Assembly (NCBI GenBank): GCA_947565425.1
Contig: CANOFW010000012.1
Coordinates: 19,219 to 83,218, forward strand
DNA: 64,000 bases
From: an uncultured Lachnospiraceae bacterium
Lineage (GTDB): Bacteria; Bacillota; Clostridia; Lachnospirales; Lachnospiraceae
Reading direction: 5' to 3'
The stretch's first letter is position 1; every line of letters starts with the position of its first letter. The notes under the pieces were generated by a model. The model was not told where the DNA came from, did no database searches, and saw nothing but the letters and a program-made list of their open reading frames with translations. A program made the translations under genes and the position numbers. Below, piece after piece: positions 28,139 through 37,668 of the stretch.

Positions 28139-30973
28139 ATGAAGAAGAAAAAAGTGAGGATTGTAGTATGGTTGCTAGCAGCGGTCATTCTTGTGGCAGA
28201 TTGTGGCGGCAGTCGGTTTACAGCGTTTGCGGCGCAGGAAATTGTAACGGCAGACGACGCCGGGCAGCAGAAAGCCTCAAAGATGGAGAGCGCCTTTTTG
28301 AAGATGCTGCAAGAATATGAGATGTACGGCACGCTCATGGGATCAGAGATTGTCGTTTATCAGCAGCCGTCAGTGGCAGCTCCAGTTGTGCAAAAACTTT
28401 CCAGCGGTTATCAGGTAAGATTTTTGGGGGCTGTGGTGGAGGAAGCAGGCATCTGGTATCAGGTGGCGTTCGGTGTAAATGACCGTGAATATACGGGATT
28501 TGTTCAAGAACATCTTGTTGTAACGCAGGACCAAAGATTGCAGGAATGGAAGCAGCAGTATTTTGGCGACGGTAAATCAAGGGGCGCGGCAGGGACAAAT
28601 GCCGTATCTATGGGGAATACGGATTTAGCAGCATTTCCTTCGAGCTACCGTTCTTATATCAAGAAGTTGCTCGCCGCTCATCCGAATTGGACGTTTGTGC
28701 CTATGAATACCGGGCTCAAGTGGTCGGATGTTATTGAAAATGAAATGAAGGACGCCGTAAACCTGGTGGATATCAATGCACCGTTTACCTGGAAATCTAC
28801 AGCGGCCAAAGATTATAATATGGCTACTGGGTCGTGGGTGATCAAAAATGGTACGACCTGGGTGCAGGCTTCGGAGTCCGTAGTAAAATATTATATCGAC
28901 CCGCGCAATTCGCTCAACGAGGAATCGGTTTTCCAGTTTGAGCAGTTGACATACAACCAATCTTATCATACGGAAGCAGGCGTGGAGAAAATTTTAAGTA
29001 ACACGTTTATGAGCAATAAAAAGTTAGAGGACGGCTCCGGTGGTGGAATTACTTATGCCCAGGCATTTATGAAGATTGGTAAAGAGCTTAAAGTAAGCCC
29101 CTATTTTCTTGCCAGCCGTATTCGGCAGGAACAGGGAGTGAATGGAACTTCGGCGTTGATTTCCGGTACGTATCCAGGCTACAAAGGGTATTATAATTAT
29201 TTCAATATCCAGGCGACGGGCATTGGCGAACAGGTGATTATCAGTGGTCTTGAGGAGGCAAAGAAGGCAGGCTGGACGACAAGATACGCGGCGTTGCGCG
29301 GTGGTGCGGCAAAGACAGCGGAGAATTATATTTCCAAGGGGCAGGACACATTTTATTTGCAGAAATTTGACGTGGACGCCTCTTATAATGGCCTGTATTG
29401 GCACCAGTATATGCAAAATCTCTTGGCCGCGAATAATGAAAGCAAGAACGTTCGTAACAGTTATACGTCTATGGGCGTTATCAATAACAATTTTGTTTTT
29501 AAGGTTCCAGTCTATTTGAATATGCCGTCATCGGCATGTCCCTATCCGGGAGAGAAATTGAGCAAGCCGACAATGAATCTGGAAAAGACGGCATCAGGAA
29601 CGGTGAAACTTTCCTGGAATGAAATTGCCGGAGCAGCCGGTTATGGGTTGTATCGCAAAGAAGGAAAAGACGGCAAATTTGTACAGCTCAAGAAGTTGAA
29701 TGGTTTGACGAAAACGTCATATGAGGATAAAACGGTCGTTCCGGGAGAAACATACGAATATAAAGTGCGGGCGTTCCTTAAATTGAGTTCCGGCTACCAG
29801 CGTTCGGCGTATTCTAATGTGAAGACGGTAGACTTTGCAGTGCCTGCTACCAAATGGAATAAACTTACGGTTACCGATTACACAACGGTACAGCTTTCCT
29901 GGAAGAAGGCAGACGTCACAGGTTACCGCATTTACAGAAAAACTGACTCTGGCAAATATACTTGTATTAAGAAGATAAGCAGCAATAAAACGGTAAGCTA
30001 TAAAGATACCAAAGTAGTGCCGGGGCACACCTATACGTATCGCATCCGCAGTTATCAGACAGTCAATGGTAAAACGTATTATTCTACTTATACGAATGTC
30101 ATGAAGGCGGAGATAAAAATGTCGGCGCCCAGGCTGAAAAGCGCGTCTGTTACCAGCAGTTCTAAAATTAGGCTTACCTGGCAGAAGGATTTACAGGCGG
30201 ACGGCTATTATATCTACCGTTCCACGACAAAGAAGGGCGGTTATAAAAAAGTAAGGACGGTCACAAAGAGCGCGTCTTCCAGGTGGATAGACAGCGGCGT
30301 TAAGTCAGGGACAACTTATTACTACAAAATGAAAGCGTATGTGGAGAGCGCTTCTGGAAAGAAGACGTCCGCTTATTCAAGGATTCTGATGGTGAAGATG
30401 AATAAGAAAACGCCTGCCATTGCGCAGGTAACTTCGACTGCCGCAGGAATTAAGCTAAAGTGGACGAAAGCTGCGAATGCCGCCGGCTATCAGATAAGCC
30501 GCGCGACAGATATCAATGGTAAATATGAAGTTCTGACAAATGTCACGGGTAATTCTACCGTGACATTTACGGATAAAAAGATAACTCTTGGACAAACCTA
30601 CTATTATAGAGTAAGATCGTACCGCAAGAGTAAAACAAAAGCGAAATATTCCTCATGGTCAGCCGCCGCAGGAGGCCAACCGAAATTGGCAGCCACGCAG
30701 TTGGCGGGGGTTTCCGGCGTCAAGTCGAAAAGTGTGACATTGAAGTGGCAGAAAGTTTCCGAGGCGGGAGGCTATAAATTGTATCGCAAGACAGGTAAAA
30801 GTGGGAAATACAAAGCGGTACGAAGCTTTTCCGGTGCAAATGCTACAAGTGTGACGGATAGTGGATTGAAAGCTAAAACAACGTATTATTATAAGATGCG
30901 CGCCTATAAAAAAGTGAATGGAAAGGTACGTTATTCTGCCTACTCGGGAGAGTGGAGCGTCAAGACTGTATAA
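28139..30973 (+). CDS. Surface beta-N-acetylglucosaminidase with SH3-like and FN3 domains
   Basis: 944 residues. Signal peptide to about 30, an SH3-like domain (about 65-128), and a glucosaminidase domain (about 160-440) with the family pattern SPYFLASRIRQEQG, including the candidate catalytic Glu, and GYYNYFNIQATG. About five FN3 repeats follow to the C terminus, each ending in a YYYK(V/M)(R/K)A-type strand. It should cut the glycan backbone and complement the amidase encoded upstream. The next gene, a glycosyltransferase, starts 12 nt later, which places wall lysis and polymer synthesis in one transcript. Confidence 0.9.
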   Translation: MKKKKVRIVVWLLAAVILVADCGGSRFTAFAAQEIVTADDAGQQKASKMESAFLKMLQEYEMYGTLMGSEIVVYQQPSVAAPVVQKLSSGYQVRFLGAVVEEAGIWYQVAFGVNDREYTGFVQEHLVVTQDQRLQEWKQQYFGDGKSRGAAGTNAVSMGNTDLAAFPSSYRSYIKKLLAAHPNWTFVPMNTGLKWSDVIENEMKDAVNLVDINAPFTWKSTAAKDYNMATGSWVIKNGTTWVQASESVVKYYIDPRNSLNEESVFQFEQLTYNQSYHTEAGVEKILSNTFMSNKKLEDGSGGGITYAQAFMKIGKELKVSPYFLASRIRQEQGVNGTSALISGTYPGYKGYYNYFNIQATGIGEQVIISGLEEAKKAGWTTRYAALRGGAAKTAENYISKGQDTFYLQKFDVDASYNGLYWHQYMQNLLAANNESKNVRNSYTSMGVINNNFVFKVPVYLNMPSSACPYPGEKLSKPTMNLEKTASGTVKLSWNEIAGAAGYGLYRKEGKDGKFVQLKKLNGLTKTSYEDKTVVPGETYEYKVRAFLKLSSGYQRSAYSNVKTVDFAVPATKWNKLTVTDYTTVQLSWKKADVTGYRIYRKTDSGKYTCIKKISSNKTVSYKDTKVVPGHTYTYRIRSYQTVNGKTYYSTYTNVMKAEIKMSAPRLKSASVTSSSKIRLTWQKDLQADGYYIYRSTTKKGGYKKVRTVTKSASSRWIDSGVKSGTTYYYKMKAYVESASGKKTSAYSRILMVKMNKKTPAIAQVTSTAAGIKLKWTKAANAAGYQISRATDINGKYEVLTNVTGNSTVTFTDKKITLGQTYYYRVRSYRKSKTKAKYSSWSAAAGGQPKLAATQLAGVSGVKSKSVTLKWQKVSEAGGYKLYRKTGKSGKYKAVRSFSGANATSVTDSGLKAKTTYYYKMRAYKKVNGKVRYSAYSGEWSVKTV

Positions 30974-30985
30974 AGGAAGAAGAGT

Positions 30986-32812
30986 ATGAAGATTACGCCA
31001 TACCGATTGAAAAAAGGAATTCGTTATCTGCAACATTATGGGGTCCGCGCATTTGTCAACCGTCTGCGGGATAAGTTGGAGCCGGAGGATGTGCCTTACG
31101 GCCCCTGGTTTGAAAAATATCGGGCGAACAGTGAAACGCTTGCCAAACAGTCTGCGAAGGAGGGGCGGTTTACCTATCGGCCGCTGATTAGTATTGTTGT
31201 CCCCTGTTATCAGACGCCGGAAAAGTATCTTGTAGAAATGATGGATTCTGTGCGTGCGCAATCTTATGGCAATTGGCAGCTCTGCCTTGCTGACGCTACG
31301 CCCACAGATGAGGTAGAAAAGGCGGTGCAAGCTTATTGCAAGACTTATAGGGAGTCGCGGATTTGTTACCGTCATTTACAGGAGAACAAGGGCATTGCAG
31401 GCAATACAAATGAAGGCATTGCGCTGGCAGAGGGAGCGTGGGTTGCGCTGTTGGATCACGATGATCTGTTGGCTCCCGAAGCGCTCTATGAGATGGTTTG
31501 TCTGATGAACCAAAGGCCGCAGGTAGAAGTGATTTATTCCGATGAAGATCAGGTTGAGGAGAGCAAGCAGGGACTTGTGCATAAGAAGCCGCATTTTAAG
31601 CCAGGTTTCAGTCCTGATTTATTGCGTTCCAACAATTACATTACGCATTTTCTCTGTGTAAAACATGAAATTGTCAAACAAATTGGCGGGATGCGTGAAG
31701 GATTTGAAGGCGCACAAGATTATGATTTTATCCTGCGCTGTACAGAGCTTGCTGCTGAGGTGGGACATGTTGCGCGCATTCTCTATCACTGGCGTGTGCA
31801 CAGCAATTCCACGGCAGACAATCCTTTAAGTAAAATGTACGCGTACGATGCCGGGCAGCGTGCCTTGCAGGAACATTTAAAGCGGGTGTGCCAGCCGGGA
31901 GAGGTTAGCCAGCTTCCACATTTTGGTTTCTATCGTGTAAAATATCCGGTTGTGGGTCAGCCGCTTGTCACCATTCTGATACCCAACAAGGATCAAGTGG
32001 AGACGCTTGCGCGCTGTATTGCTTCTTTGCAGAAATCAACTTGGCAGAGTTATGAAGTTATTATCATAGAAAATAACAGCCAGCAGAAGGAAACGTTTCA
32101 ATATTACCAGGAACTTTGCGGGACAGGAACTCTGGAGGGTAAATTATCTGGGGGACAGCATGTGAGGGTAATCGTCTGGAAGGGAGACTTTAACTACTCG
32201 GCAATCAATAATTTTGGCGCGAAATATGCCAGGGGAGAATATTATGTGCTGCTCAACAATGATATAGAGTTGATAACGGAGGGCTGGCTGGAGGAGATGC
32301 TGGGCAACTGTCAGCGGCCGGAGGTCGGCGTTGTCGGCGCAAGGTTGTATTATCCCGACAACACTTACCAGCACGCCGGGATTGTTGTGGGTATTGATGG
32401 GATTGCGGCGAATATGTTTCCGGGATTGCGCCGTGGGCAGGAAGGGTATTATCACAAAGCGGCAATTCAGTTAAATTACAGCGCTGTCACAGCGGCGTGC
32501 CTGATGGTGTCGAAGGAAGTTTTTGAGAAAGTTCAGGGGTTAGAAGAACAGCTTCTGGTTGCCTTTAACGATGTGGATTTTTGTTTGCGCGTTCGGCGCG
32601 AAGGTTATCTTGTGGTTTACGATCCCTATGTGGAGGCGTATCATTACGAATCCAAGTCGCGGGGCAAGGAGGACACAAAAGAGAAAGTGCACCGGTTTGG
32701 TGAGGAAATTGACTTTTTCCGTACGAGGTGGATAGATTTGTTAAAAGCGGGGGATCCATATTATAACCCTAATTTCTCATTAAAGAAATGCAACTATAAG
32801 TTAAAGCCGTAG
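30986..32812 (+). CDS. Bifunctional family 2 glycosyltransferase
   Basis: 608 residues, no membrane segment. After a ~65-residue helical lead, two GT-A domains follow: the first at about 70-290 (PLISIVVPCYQTPEKY, with the DHDD metal motif in ALLDHDDLLAPEAL), the second at about 330-590 (PLVTILIPNKDQ, with NNDIELI). This double GT2 arrangement is typical of rhamnan or O-antigen type polymer assembly in Firmicutes. It would add sugars to a lipid-linked surface polysaccharide at the inner face of the membrane. It is grouped with the PGT and GT2 genes at 33158-36083. Confidence 0.92.
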   Translation: MKITPYRLKKGIRYLQHYGVRAFVNRLRDKLEPEDVPYGPWFEKYRANSETLAKQSAKEGRFTYRPLISIVVPCYQTPEKYLVEMMDSVRAQSYGNWQLCLADATPTDEVEKAVQAYCKTYRESRICYRHLQENKGIAGNTNEGIALAEGAWVALLDHDDLLAPEALYEMVCLMNQRPQVEVIYSDEDQVEESKQGLVHKKPHFKPGFSPDLLRSNNYITHFLCVKHEIVKQIGGMREGFEGAQDYDFILRCTELAAEVGHVARILYHWRVHSNSTADNPLSKMYAYDAGQRALQEHLKRVCQPGEVSQLPHFGFYRVKYPVVGQPLVTILIPNKDQVETLARCIASLQKSTWQSYEVIIIENNSQQKETFQYYQELCGTGTLEGKLSGGQHVRVIVWKGDFNYSAINNFGAKYARGEYYVLLNNDIELITEGWLEEMLGNCQRPEVGVVGARLYYPDNTYQHAGIVVGIDGIAANMFPGLRRGQEGYYHKAAIQLNYSAVTAACLMVSKEVFEKVQGLEEQLLVAFNDVDFCLRVRREGYLVVYDPYVEAYHYESKSRGKEDTKEKVHRFGEEIDFFRTRWIDLLKAGDPYYNPNFSLKKCNYKLKP

Positions 32813-32849
32813 GGGATTAAGAAATATGGAAACTCTGCTTTTCCCATAC

Positions 32850-32878
32850 TTGCCCTTTTTTTGATTCAATGATACAAT
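32850..32878 (+). promoter_or_regulatory. Promoter inside the polysaccharide cluster
   Basis: TTGCCC at 32850-32855, a 17 nt spacer and TACAAT at 32873-32878, about 40 nt before the small zinc-ribbon gene. Confidence 0.6.
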
Positions 32879-32918
32879 ATACAAGTTAAATCATTAATTT
32901 GGATGTAGGAAGAGACAT

Positions 32919-33119
32919 ATGATGAAAGTTTTTATATGCCCAAAATGTGGGAGTATTACAACGGTATCTCGAAGAAAAGAAATTTTTTGCCATAAATGCG
33001 GGGGGACGCAAATGCTGCCCTCTAAGCTTAGTTTTGCCAAATATACGGAGATGGACGAGCAGCAGAGAAGAGATTATTCTGAGAGCTGGCTGTACATACG
33101 GAATCATACTTCTGTATAA
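32919..33119 (+). CDS. Small zinc-ribbon protein
   Basis: 66 residues with two CxxC pairs, CPKC at 8-11 and CHKC at 24-27, spaced as in a rubredoxin-like zinc ribbon, then a polar helix with DEQQRRDYSESW. TAGGAAGAG precedes two ATGs in a row (32919 and 32922); the second is the better spaced. It has its own promoter and lies ahead of the phosphoglycosyl transferase gene. No function can be assigned. Confidence 0.7.
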   Translation: MMKVFICPKCGSITTVSRRKEIFCHKCGGTQMLPSKLSFAKYTEMDEQQRRDYSESWLYIRNHTSV

Positions 33120-33157
33120 AATCCCGCTATTTAGGAATACGTTCTGAGGAATAGATT

Positions 33158-34573
33158 ATGTATAAAAAACAGAAAAAGAGCTGGGTAAAACATCTGGATT
33201 TCTTAATTCTGGATTTGCTTTGCCTGGAAGTTACTTTTTATCTCTCCTGTTTAATCAGGTTGGGCAATCTTCATAGTGAACCAGGAATGAGTGAATATTA
33301 CAATCGTCTGGCGATTGTACTGCTTTTGATGGACGGTTGCGTTGTATTTCTCACGGAGGCTTACACGGGCATCCTGCGCAGGAACAGACTACAGGAATTA
33401 AAAGCCGTGGTTTTTCATTGCAGCACGGTGTTTGCAGTTGTTACCGTCTATGTATGGGGAACGAAGCAGTCGGAAATCTATTCCAGGCAGGTTATTTTGG
33501 TCTTTTGGGCTATGTCGATTGTCGCGGAATACTTTGCGCGCTGTCTGTGGAAGATTTACATCCGTCAGCGCATGATTCGCAAAGAGCGTTATTCTAAGAT
33601 GGTTGTAGTCACGGAAGAACGCTATGCCAGGCAATGTGTTTCTGATTTCCAGCATAACCGCTATAAGGAATTTGAAGTGGTCGGTGTGGTAGTGGTCGAT
33701 GTGGACCAAACAGGCGAAGAAATTTGTGGAGTGCCTGTTGTGGCTACGGCGGATAGTTTCTTAGAGTATGTGCGCCTGAATGTGGTGGATGAGGTATTTA
33801 TCAATGGCAACACCAGGGAGAGCAGCGAGGCGTTAGCAAATGAGCTAATCGAATTGGGACTGACAGTGCATTTCAATCTTGTCCGGGAATCGCAACTGAT
33901 GCCAAATAAGCTTGTGGAACACTGTGGTAAGTATCTGGTGCTGACGACTAGTATGAAGATTGCCACGAACCGCCAGCTTTTCTTAAAACGGTGTCTGGAC
34001 ATTTTGGGTAGTCTGGTAGGGCTTTTTCTGACAGGGATCGCCTTTGTGGTATTTGCGCCCATGATTAAAAAACAGTCGCCGGGACCGGTATTTTACGAGC
34101 AGACCAGGATTGGCAAGAATGGCAGGCGTTTTAAATTTTATAAATTTCGCACGATGGTTGTCGGTGCAGATCATATGAAAAAGGATCTCATGGCCCAAAA
34201 TGAGATGGAAGGTTTGATGTTCAAAATGGAAGAGGACCCCAGGATTTTTGGCGTGGGCAAGTTCATGCGCAAATACTCTATTGATGAGCTGCCGCAGTTT
34301 TGGAATGTGCTCAAAGGAGATATGAGCCTGGTAGGTACGAGGCCACCTACGGAGGATGAGTTTGAACAGTATGAGCTTCACCATAAGGCCAGGCTGGGTA
34401 TTCGTCCAGGGTTGACCGGTATGTGGCAGGTCAGCGGCAGGAGCGACATCAAAGATTTTGAGGAAATTGTTGCGCTTGACACACAGTATATCTCTAACTG
34501 GACGTTGGGGATGGATTTGCGAATACTTTTGCGGACCGTGGGTGTGGTGTTTACAGGAAAAGGTTCATTATGA
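33158..34573 (+). CDS. Polyprenyl-phosphate sugar phosphotransferase (WbaP/EPS initiating type)
   Basis: 471 residues. Four N-terminal membrane segments (about 14-130), a Rossmann-like central region, one membrane hairpin (about 282-304), then the bacterial sugar transferase core: KRCLDILGSLVGL, PGPVFYEQTRIGKNGR, FKFYKFRTMV, DELPQFWNVLKGDMSLVGTRPP and RPGLTGMWQVSGRS. It transfers a sugar-1-phosphate from a UDP-sugar to undecaprenyl phosphate and so starts a surface polysaccharide repeat unit. The sugar cannot be read from sequence. Its stop overlaps the next start (ATGA). Confidence 0.94.
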   Translation: MYKKQKKSWVKHLDFLILDLLCLEVTFYLSCLIRLGNLHSEPGMSEYYNRLAIVLLLMDGCVVFLTEAYTGILRRNRLQELKAVVFHCSTVFAVVTVYVWGTKQSEIYSRQVILVFWAMSIVAEYFARCLWKIYIRQRMIRKERYSKMVVVTEERYARQCVSDFQHNRYKEFEVVGVVVVDVDQTGEEICGVPVVATADSFLEYVRLNVVDEVFINGNTRESSEALANELIELGLTVHFNLVRESQLMPNKLVEHCGKYLVLTTSMKIATNRQLFLKRCLDILGSLVGLFLTGIAFVVFAPMIKKQSPGPVFYEQTRIGKNGRRFKFYKFRTMVVGADHMKKDLMAQNEMEGLMFKMEEDPRIFGVGKFMRKYSIDELPQFWNVLKGDMSLVGTRPPTEDEFEQYELHHKARLGIRPGLTGMWQVSGRSDIKDFEEIVALDTQYISNWTLGMDLRILLRTVGVVFTGKGSL

Positions 34574-35334
34574 CAGATATTTCGATTACGATTGTAGCGT
34601 TTAATGATGAGATAGATGTGAGGAATGCTGTGCGTTCCATTATGGAACACACGAATGGCAAGCTGTCCAAAATCATTTATATTGTAGATAATAGTACTGA
34701 GGCAAATAAGCTGTCTTCGCTGGCAGAAGAATATGAGGATGTTGTTTATCAAAGGCCGGGAAGGAACTTAGGATTCGGCGGTGGGCACAATTATGTGTTG
34801 TCCGAGCTGGATTCTTTGTACCACGCCATTGTCAATCCTGATATTCTGCTGACGGAAGACAGTTTTTCTGTATTGTTGTCCTTTTTGGCATCTTCTAAGG
34901 TGGGGATGGCGGTGCCGCGGCTTCTGGATGAACAGGGGAATTTGCAGGCGGTGTATCGCAGGGAACTGACCGTTTTTGATATGGCGGTGCGTATGTTTTT
35001 TCCTTCACATTTCCAGAAGAGACAGCGTTATCATACGATGCAGGACATGGATTATGGGAAACCGTTTGCGGTTCCGTTTGCTCAGGGCAGTTTCCTTGTT
35101 ATCCGCACGGAGTTGTTTCGTAAGCTGGGTGGGTTTGATGACCGTTATTTTATGTATATGGAGGATGCGGACCTCTGTAAACGGGTGAACAAAGCAAGCA
35201 GCTTGTGGTACTGTCCGGACACGGCGGTGATACACAAGTGGGAGCGCGGCTCCCACAAGGATAAGAAGCTGCTGAGGATTCACATATCGTCCATGTTTCG
35301 CTATTTCAAAAAATGGGGGTGGAAGTTGTGGTAG
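34570..35334 (+). CDS. Family 2 glycosyltransferase (rhamnosyltransferase-like)
   Basis: 254 residues, one GT-A domain. Features are the N-terminal SITIVAFNDE, the donor-site GRNLGFGGGHNYVL that is common in rhamnosyl or galactofuranosyl transferases, NPDILL in the DxD position, and GGFDDRYFMYMEDADLCKRV near the acceptor site. It starts inside the stop of the phosphotransferase gene, so translation is coupled. It probably adds the second or third sugar of the repeat unit. Confidence 0.9.
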   Translation: MTDISITIVAFNDEIDVRNAVRSIMEHTNGKLSKIIYIVDNSTEANKLSSLAEEYEDVVYQRPGRNLGFGGGHNYVLSELDSLYHAIVNPDILLTEDSFSVLLSFLASSKVGMAVPRLLDEQGNLQAVYRRELTVFDMAVRMFFPSHFQKRQRYHTMQDMDYGKPFAVPFAQGSFLVIRTELFRKLGGFDDRYFMYMEDADLCKRVNKASSLWYCPDTAVIHKWERGSHKDKKLLRIHISSMFRYFKKWGWKLW

Positions 35335-36083
35335 CATTTATCCGTATTTCTGTTGTGTTGCCCGCTTACAATGGGGAAGCGTTTATCCGGCAGCAGTTGG
35401 AATCTATTTTGGCGCAAATGGGTGAGAGGGACGAGTTGATTGTCTCGGACGACGGCTCCGCAGATGGCACAGTTTCGATTGTGAAGGCGTATCAGTGCAA
35501 AGACAGCAGGATTCTTTTGCTCAAAGGCCCGGGGCAAGGAATTAAGAAGAATGTGGAGTACGCGCTTCGCCATGCCAGGGGGCGCTATATTTTTCTTGCT
35601 GACCAGGATGATATCTGGTTGGAGAACAAGATAGATTGTGTTCTAAAGGCTTTTGCACAGCAGGGTGCGTGCGTAGTTGTCCATGACGCCCGGGTATTTG
35701 CAGATGAGGATATTACCCAGATACAGATGGAATCGTTTTATGCATTCCGCGGCTCCGGCGCAGGAGTTATCAAAAATATCATTAAGAACAGTTATATCGG
35801 CTGCTGCATGGCGTTTCGCCGGGAATTGTTGGAGGTGATTCTACCGATGCCTGTTCAGATTGAGATGCATGATCAGTGGATTGGCATTCTGGGCGATTAC
35901 TTTGCAGGAAAATCTTGTTTTCTGCCGGAGGCATTGTTGCTATACCGCAGACATGATGCGAATAATTCTTCTATGCAACATTATGGAATTGTGAGGATGC
36001 TGCGCAACCGCCTGGTATTTCTGTGGTGTTTTTGTCGGAGGGTTTGGCGCAATCACCGAAAAAGACGAACTATTCAGCCTTAA
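35313..36083 (+). CDS. Family 2 glycosyltransferase (rhamnosyltransferase-like)
   Basis: Up to 256 residues. GT-A features: RISVVLPAYNGEAFIRQQLES, ELIVSDDGSADGT and FLADQDDIW as the DxD region, then IEMHDQWIGI. The ATG at 35313 overlaps the previous gene by 22 nt and lacks a ribosome site. GTG at 35328, just after GGGGGTGGAAG, is an equally good or better start (251 residues). The C terminus is strongly basic (NHRKRRTIQ). It is the last gene of the polysaccharide group; no flippase or polymerase gene is present in the window. Confidence 0.9.
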   Translation: MGVEVVVAFIRISVVLPAYNGEAFIRQQLESILAQMGERDELIVSDDGSADGTVSIVKAYQCKDSRILLLKGPGQGIKKNVEYALRHARGRYIFLADQDDIWLENKIDCVLKAFAQQGACVVVHDARVFADEDITQIQMESFYAFRGSGAGVIKNIIKNSYIGCCMAFRRELLEVILPMPVQIEMHDQWIGILGDYFAGKSCFLPEALLLYRRHDANNSSMQHYGIVRMLRNRLVFLWCFCRRVWRNHRKRRTIQP

Positions 36084-36090
36084 TTTTTGT

Positions 36091-36391
36091 ACAGCCCTAT
36101 TCCATAGAACTTTTATATTAGTAGGATATAAAAATACTTATGGGAACCATTTGTTTCCAGCAGATTCCCCTTCCATACAGCCACCGGGAAACGTGACTGG
36201 ATTTTTAGCATCCCTAGCTCCGGGGAGGGACGGATTCTATTAATTCCCTTCCATCTCCCGGAGACAAGGGATGCACAAAACCCATCAAATGTTTCCCTTA
36301 TGTCAGTATGGAGGGGAATCTGTAAATAAACATATATTGCCCATAAGTATTTTTGCACAACAGTATAGAAAGTTCTATGGAATAGGGCTGT
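36091..36391. repeat. 301 bp nearly perfect palindromic element (MITE-like or long hairpin RNA)
   Basis: Terminal inverted repeats of 23 bp at 36091-36113 and 36369-36391 are exactly complementary (outer end ACAGCCCTATTCC). Inner arms also pair: 36130-36144 with 36340-36354 (15 bp, perfect), 36161-36180 with 36304-36322, and ATCCCT/CTCCGGG near 36210-36224 with CCCGGAG/AGGGAT near 36257-36272. Almost the whole element therefore folds on itself. No open reading frame of note is inside, and no clear target duplication flanks it. It fills most of the gap between a glycosyltransferase gene and an LCP gene. Confidence 0.85.
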
Positions 36392-36448
36392 CATATAAAA
36401 ATTATGGCTGAATAGATACGAATTCAGTAAATTTTAAGAATTAGGCGG

Positions 36449-36477
36449 TTGATAAATAGGGGGAAATATTATAAGAT
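36449..36477 (+). promoter_or_regulatory. Promoter of the LCP-glmS operon
   Basis: TTGATA at 36449-36454 and TAAGAT at 36472-36477 with a 17 nt spacer, about 50 nt ahead of the LCP start. The -10 context (TTATAAGAT) resembles that of valS. Confidence 0.55.
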
Positions 36478-36526
36478 AAGTCGGTAAGTGTGTCAACAGT
36501 AAACATAGCATAGGCAAGGTGAGGAT

Positions 36527-37651
36527 ATGGCAAAGAAGACAAGCAGCCGTGGAATGAGCCCGGCGGCAAGAAGAGCGATGCGGGCAAAGCGGCGTCGGAG
36601 AAAAGTAATATTGGTTTGTTTGGAGCTGCTGATTTTGGGCGGTGCATTGGCATGGATTTGGACCAATGCTAAGATGGACAAGATTGATACGGATAAGAAT
36701 TTTCAGGCAAAGGATGTTGAAAATGAGGAGTTGTCGGAGGAAACGAAGGATGTGTTGCGCAATTATACGACGATTGCCTTGTTTGGCCTTGACAATCGCG
36801 ACAGTAATTCTTATAGCAGAGGGAATTCCGATGTAATCATGTTGGCGAGAATTGATGATAAGACGAAAGAGGTACGCCTCGTCTCTGTGTACCGTGATAC
36901 ATTCCTCAAAATGGCGGATTTGGACAATACAGAGGCTTATAGCAAGGCGAATGCCGCCTATGCAGTGGGAGGCCCTGAGCAGGCGGTACGTATGCTGAAC
37001 ACGAATCTTGACCTCGATATTGCAGAGTATGTGTCATTTGACTTTAATGCCGTGGCAGAAGCGGTAGATATTTTAGGCGGCGTGGAGATTGAGATTACAG
37101 AAGAAGAGTGTGTACATTTGAACAATTACTGCGTGGAAACTTCCAAGGTGACCGGCAAGAGCTATGACCAGCTTCCGGGGGCAGGTACATATAATTTGAA
37201 CGGTGTGCAGGCAGTCTCTTATGGAAGAATCCGCTATACGGCGGGAGATGATTTCAAACGAACGGAACGTCAACGTCTGGTTGTGAATAAAATGGTAGAA
37301 AAAGCGTTACAATCAGATATAGGAAAAATTAATGATCTGATAGATACTGTCTTTCCGAAAATTAAGACGAGTCTGGGCAAGACGGAGCTGATAAATATGG
37401 CTCTGGACGCTTTTCATTATAAATTGGGAGAGAGCAGGGGATTCCCCTTTGATTTACAAAATAAGGTGATACCCATTTCTTATCAGCAATCAAATGCAGA
37501 CTGCGTGGTGCCTAAAGATTTGGCGTCCAATGTGAAGCAGCTCCACGATTTCTTGTATGGGACGACAGGTTATACTGTGACGGACAGTGTTCAGGGAATC
37601 AGCGATGAGATCATCTACCGTACCGGAGTGGCGGTAGACAGCGGTGAATAG
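36527..37651 (+). CDS. LytR-CpsA-Psr (LCP) family glycopolymer ligase
   Basis: 374 residues. A strongly basic N terminus, one membrane anchor (about 27-47) and an extracellular LCP domain with FGLDNRDSN, SRGNSDVIMLARID, LVSVYRDTFL and GRIRYTAGDDFKRTERQR. It is a clear paralogue of the protein at 21575, sharing segments such as SKANAAYAVGGPEQAVRMLN. It probably attaches the polysaccharide made by the upstream genes to peptidoglycan. glmS follows after 17 nt, so amino-sugar supply is co-expressed. Confidence 0.93.
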   Translation: MAKKTSSRGMSPAARRAMRAKRRRRKVILVCLELLILGGALAWIWTNAKMDKIDTDKNFQAKDVENEELSEETKDVLRNYTTIALFGLDNRDSNSYSRGNSDVIMLARIDDKTKEVRLVSVYRDTFLKMADLDNTEAYSKANAAYAVGGPEQAVRMLNTNLDLDIAEYVSFDFNAVAEAVDILGGVEIEITEEECVHLNNYCVETSKVTGKSYDQLPGAGTYNLNGVQAVSYGRIRYTAGDDFKRTERQRLVVNKMVEKALQSDIGKINDLIDTVFPKIKTSLGKTELINMALDAFHYKLGESRGFPFDLQNKVIPISYQQSNADCVVPKDLASNVKQLHDFLYGTTGYTVTDSVQGISDEIIYRTGVAVDSGE

Positions 37652-37668
37652 CAGGAGGGATTAGTGGT

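Noticed and set aside
36394-36526. glmS ribozyme in the LCP-glmS leader
   Set aside because: No recognisable ribozyme core; the segment shows only a promoter and a ribosome site.
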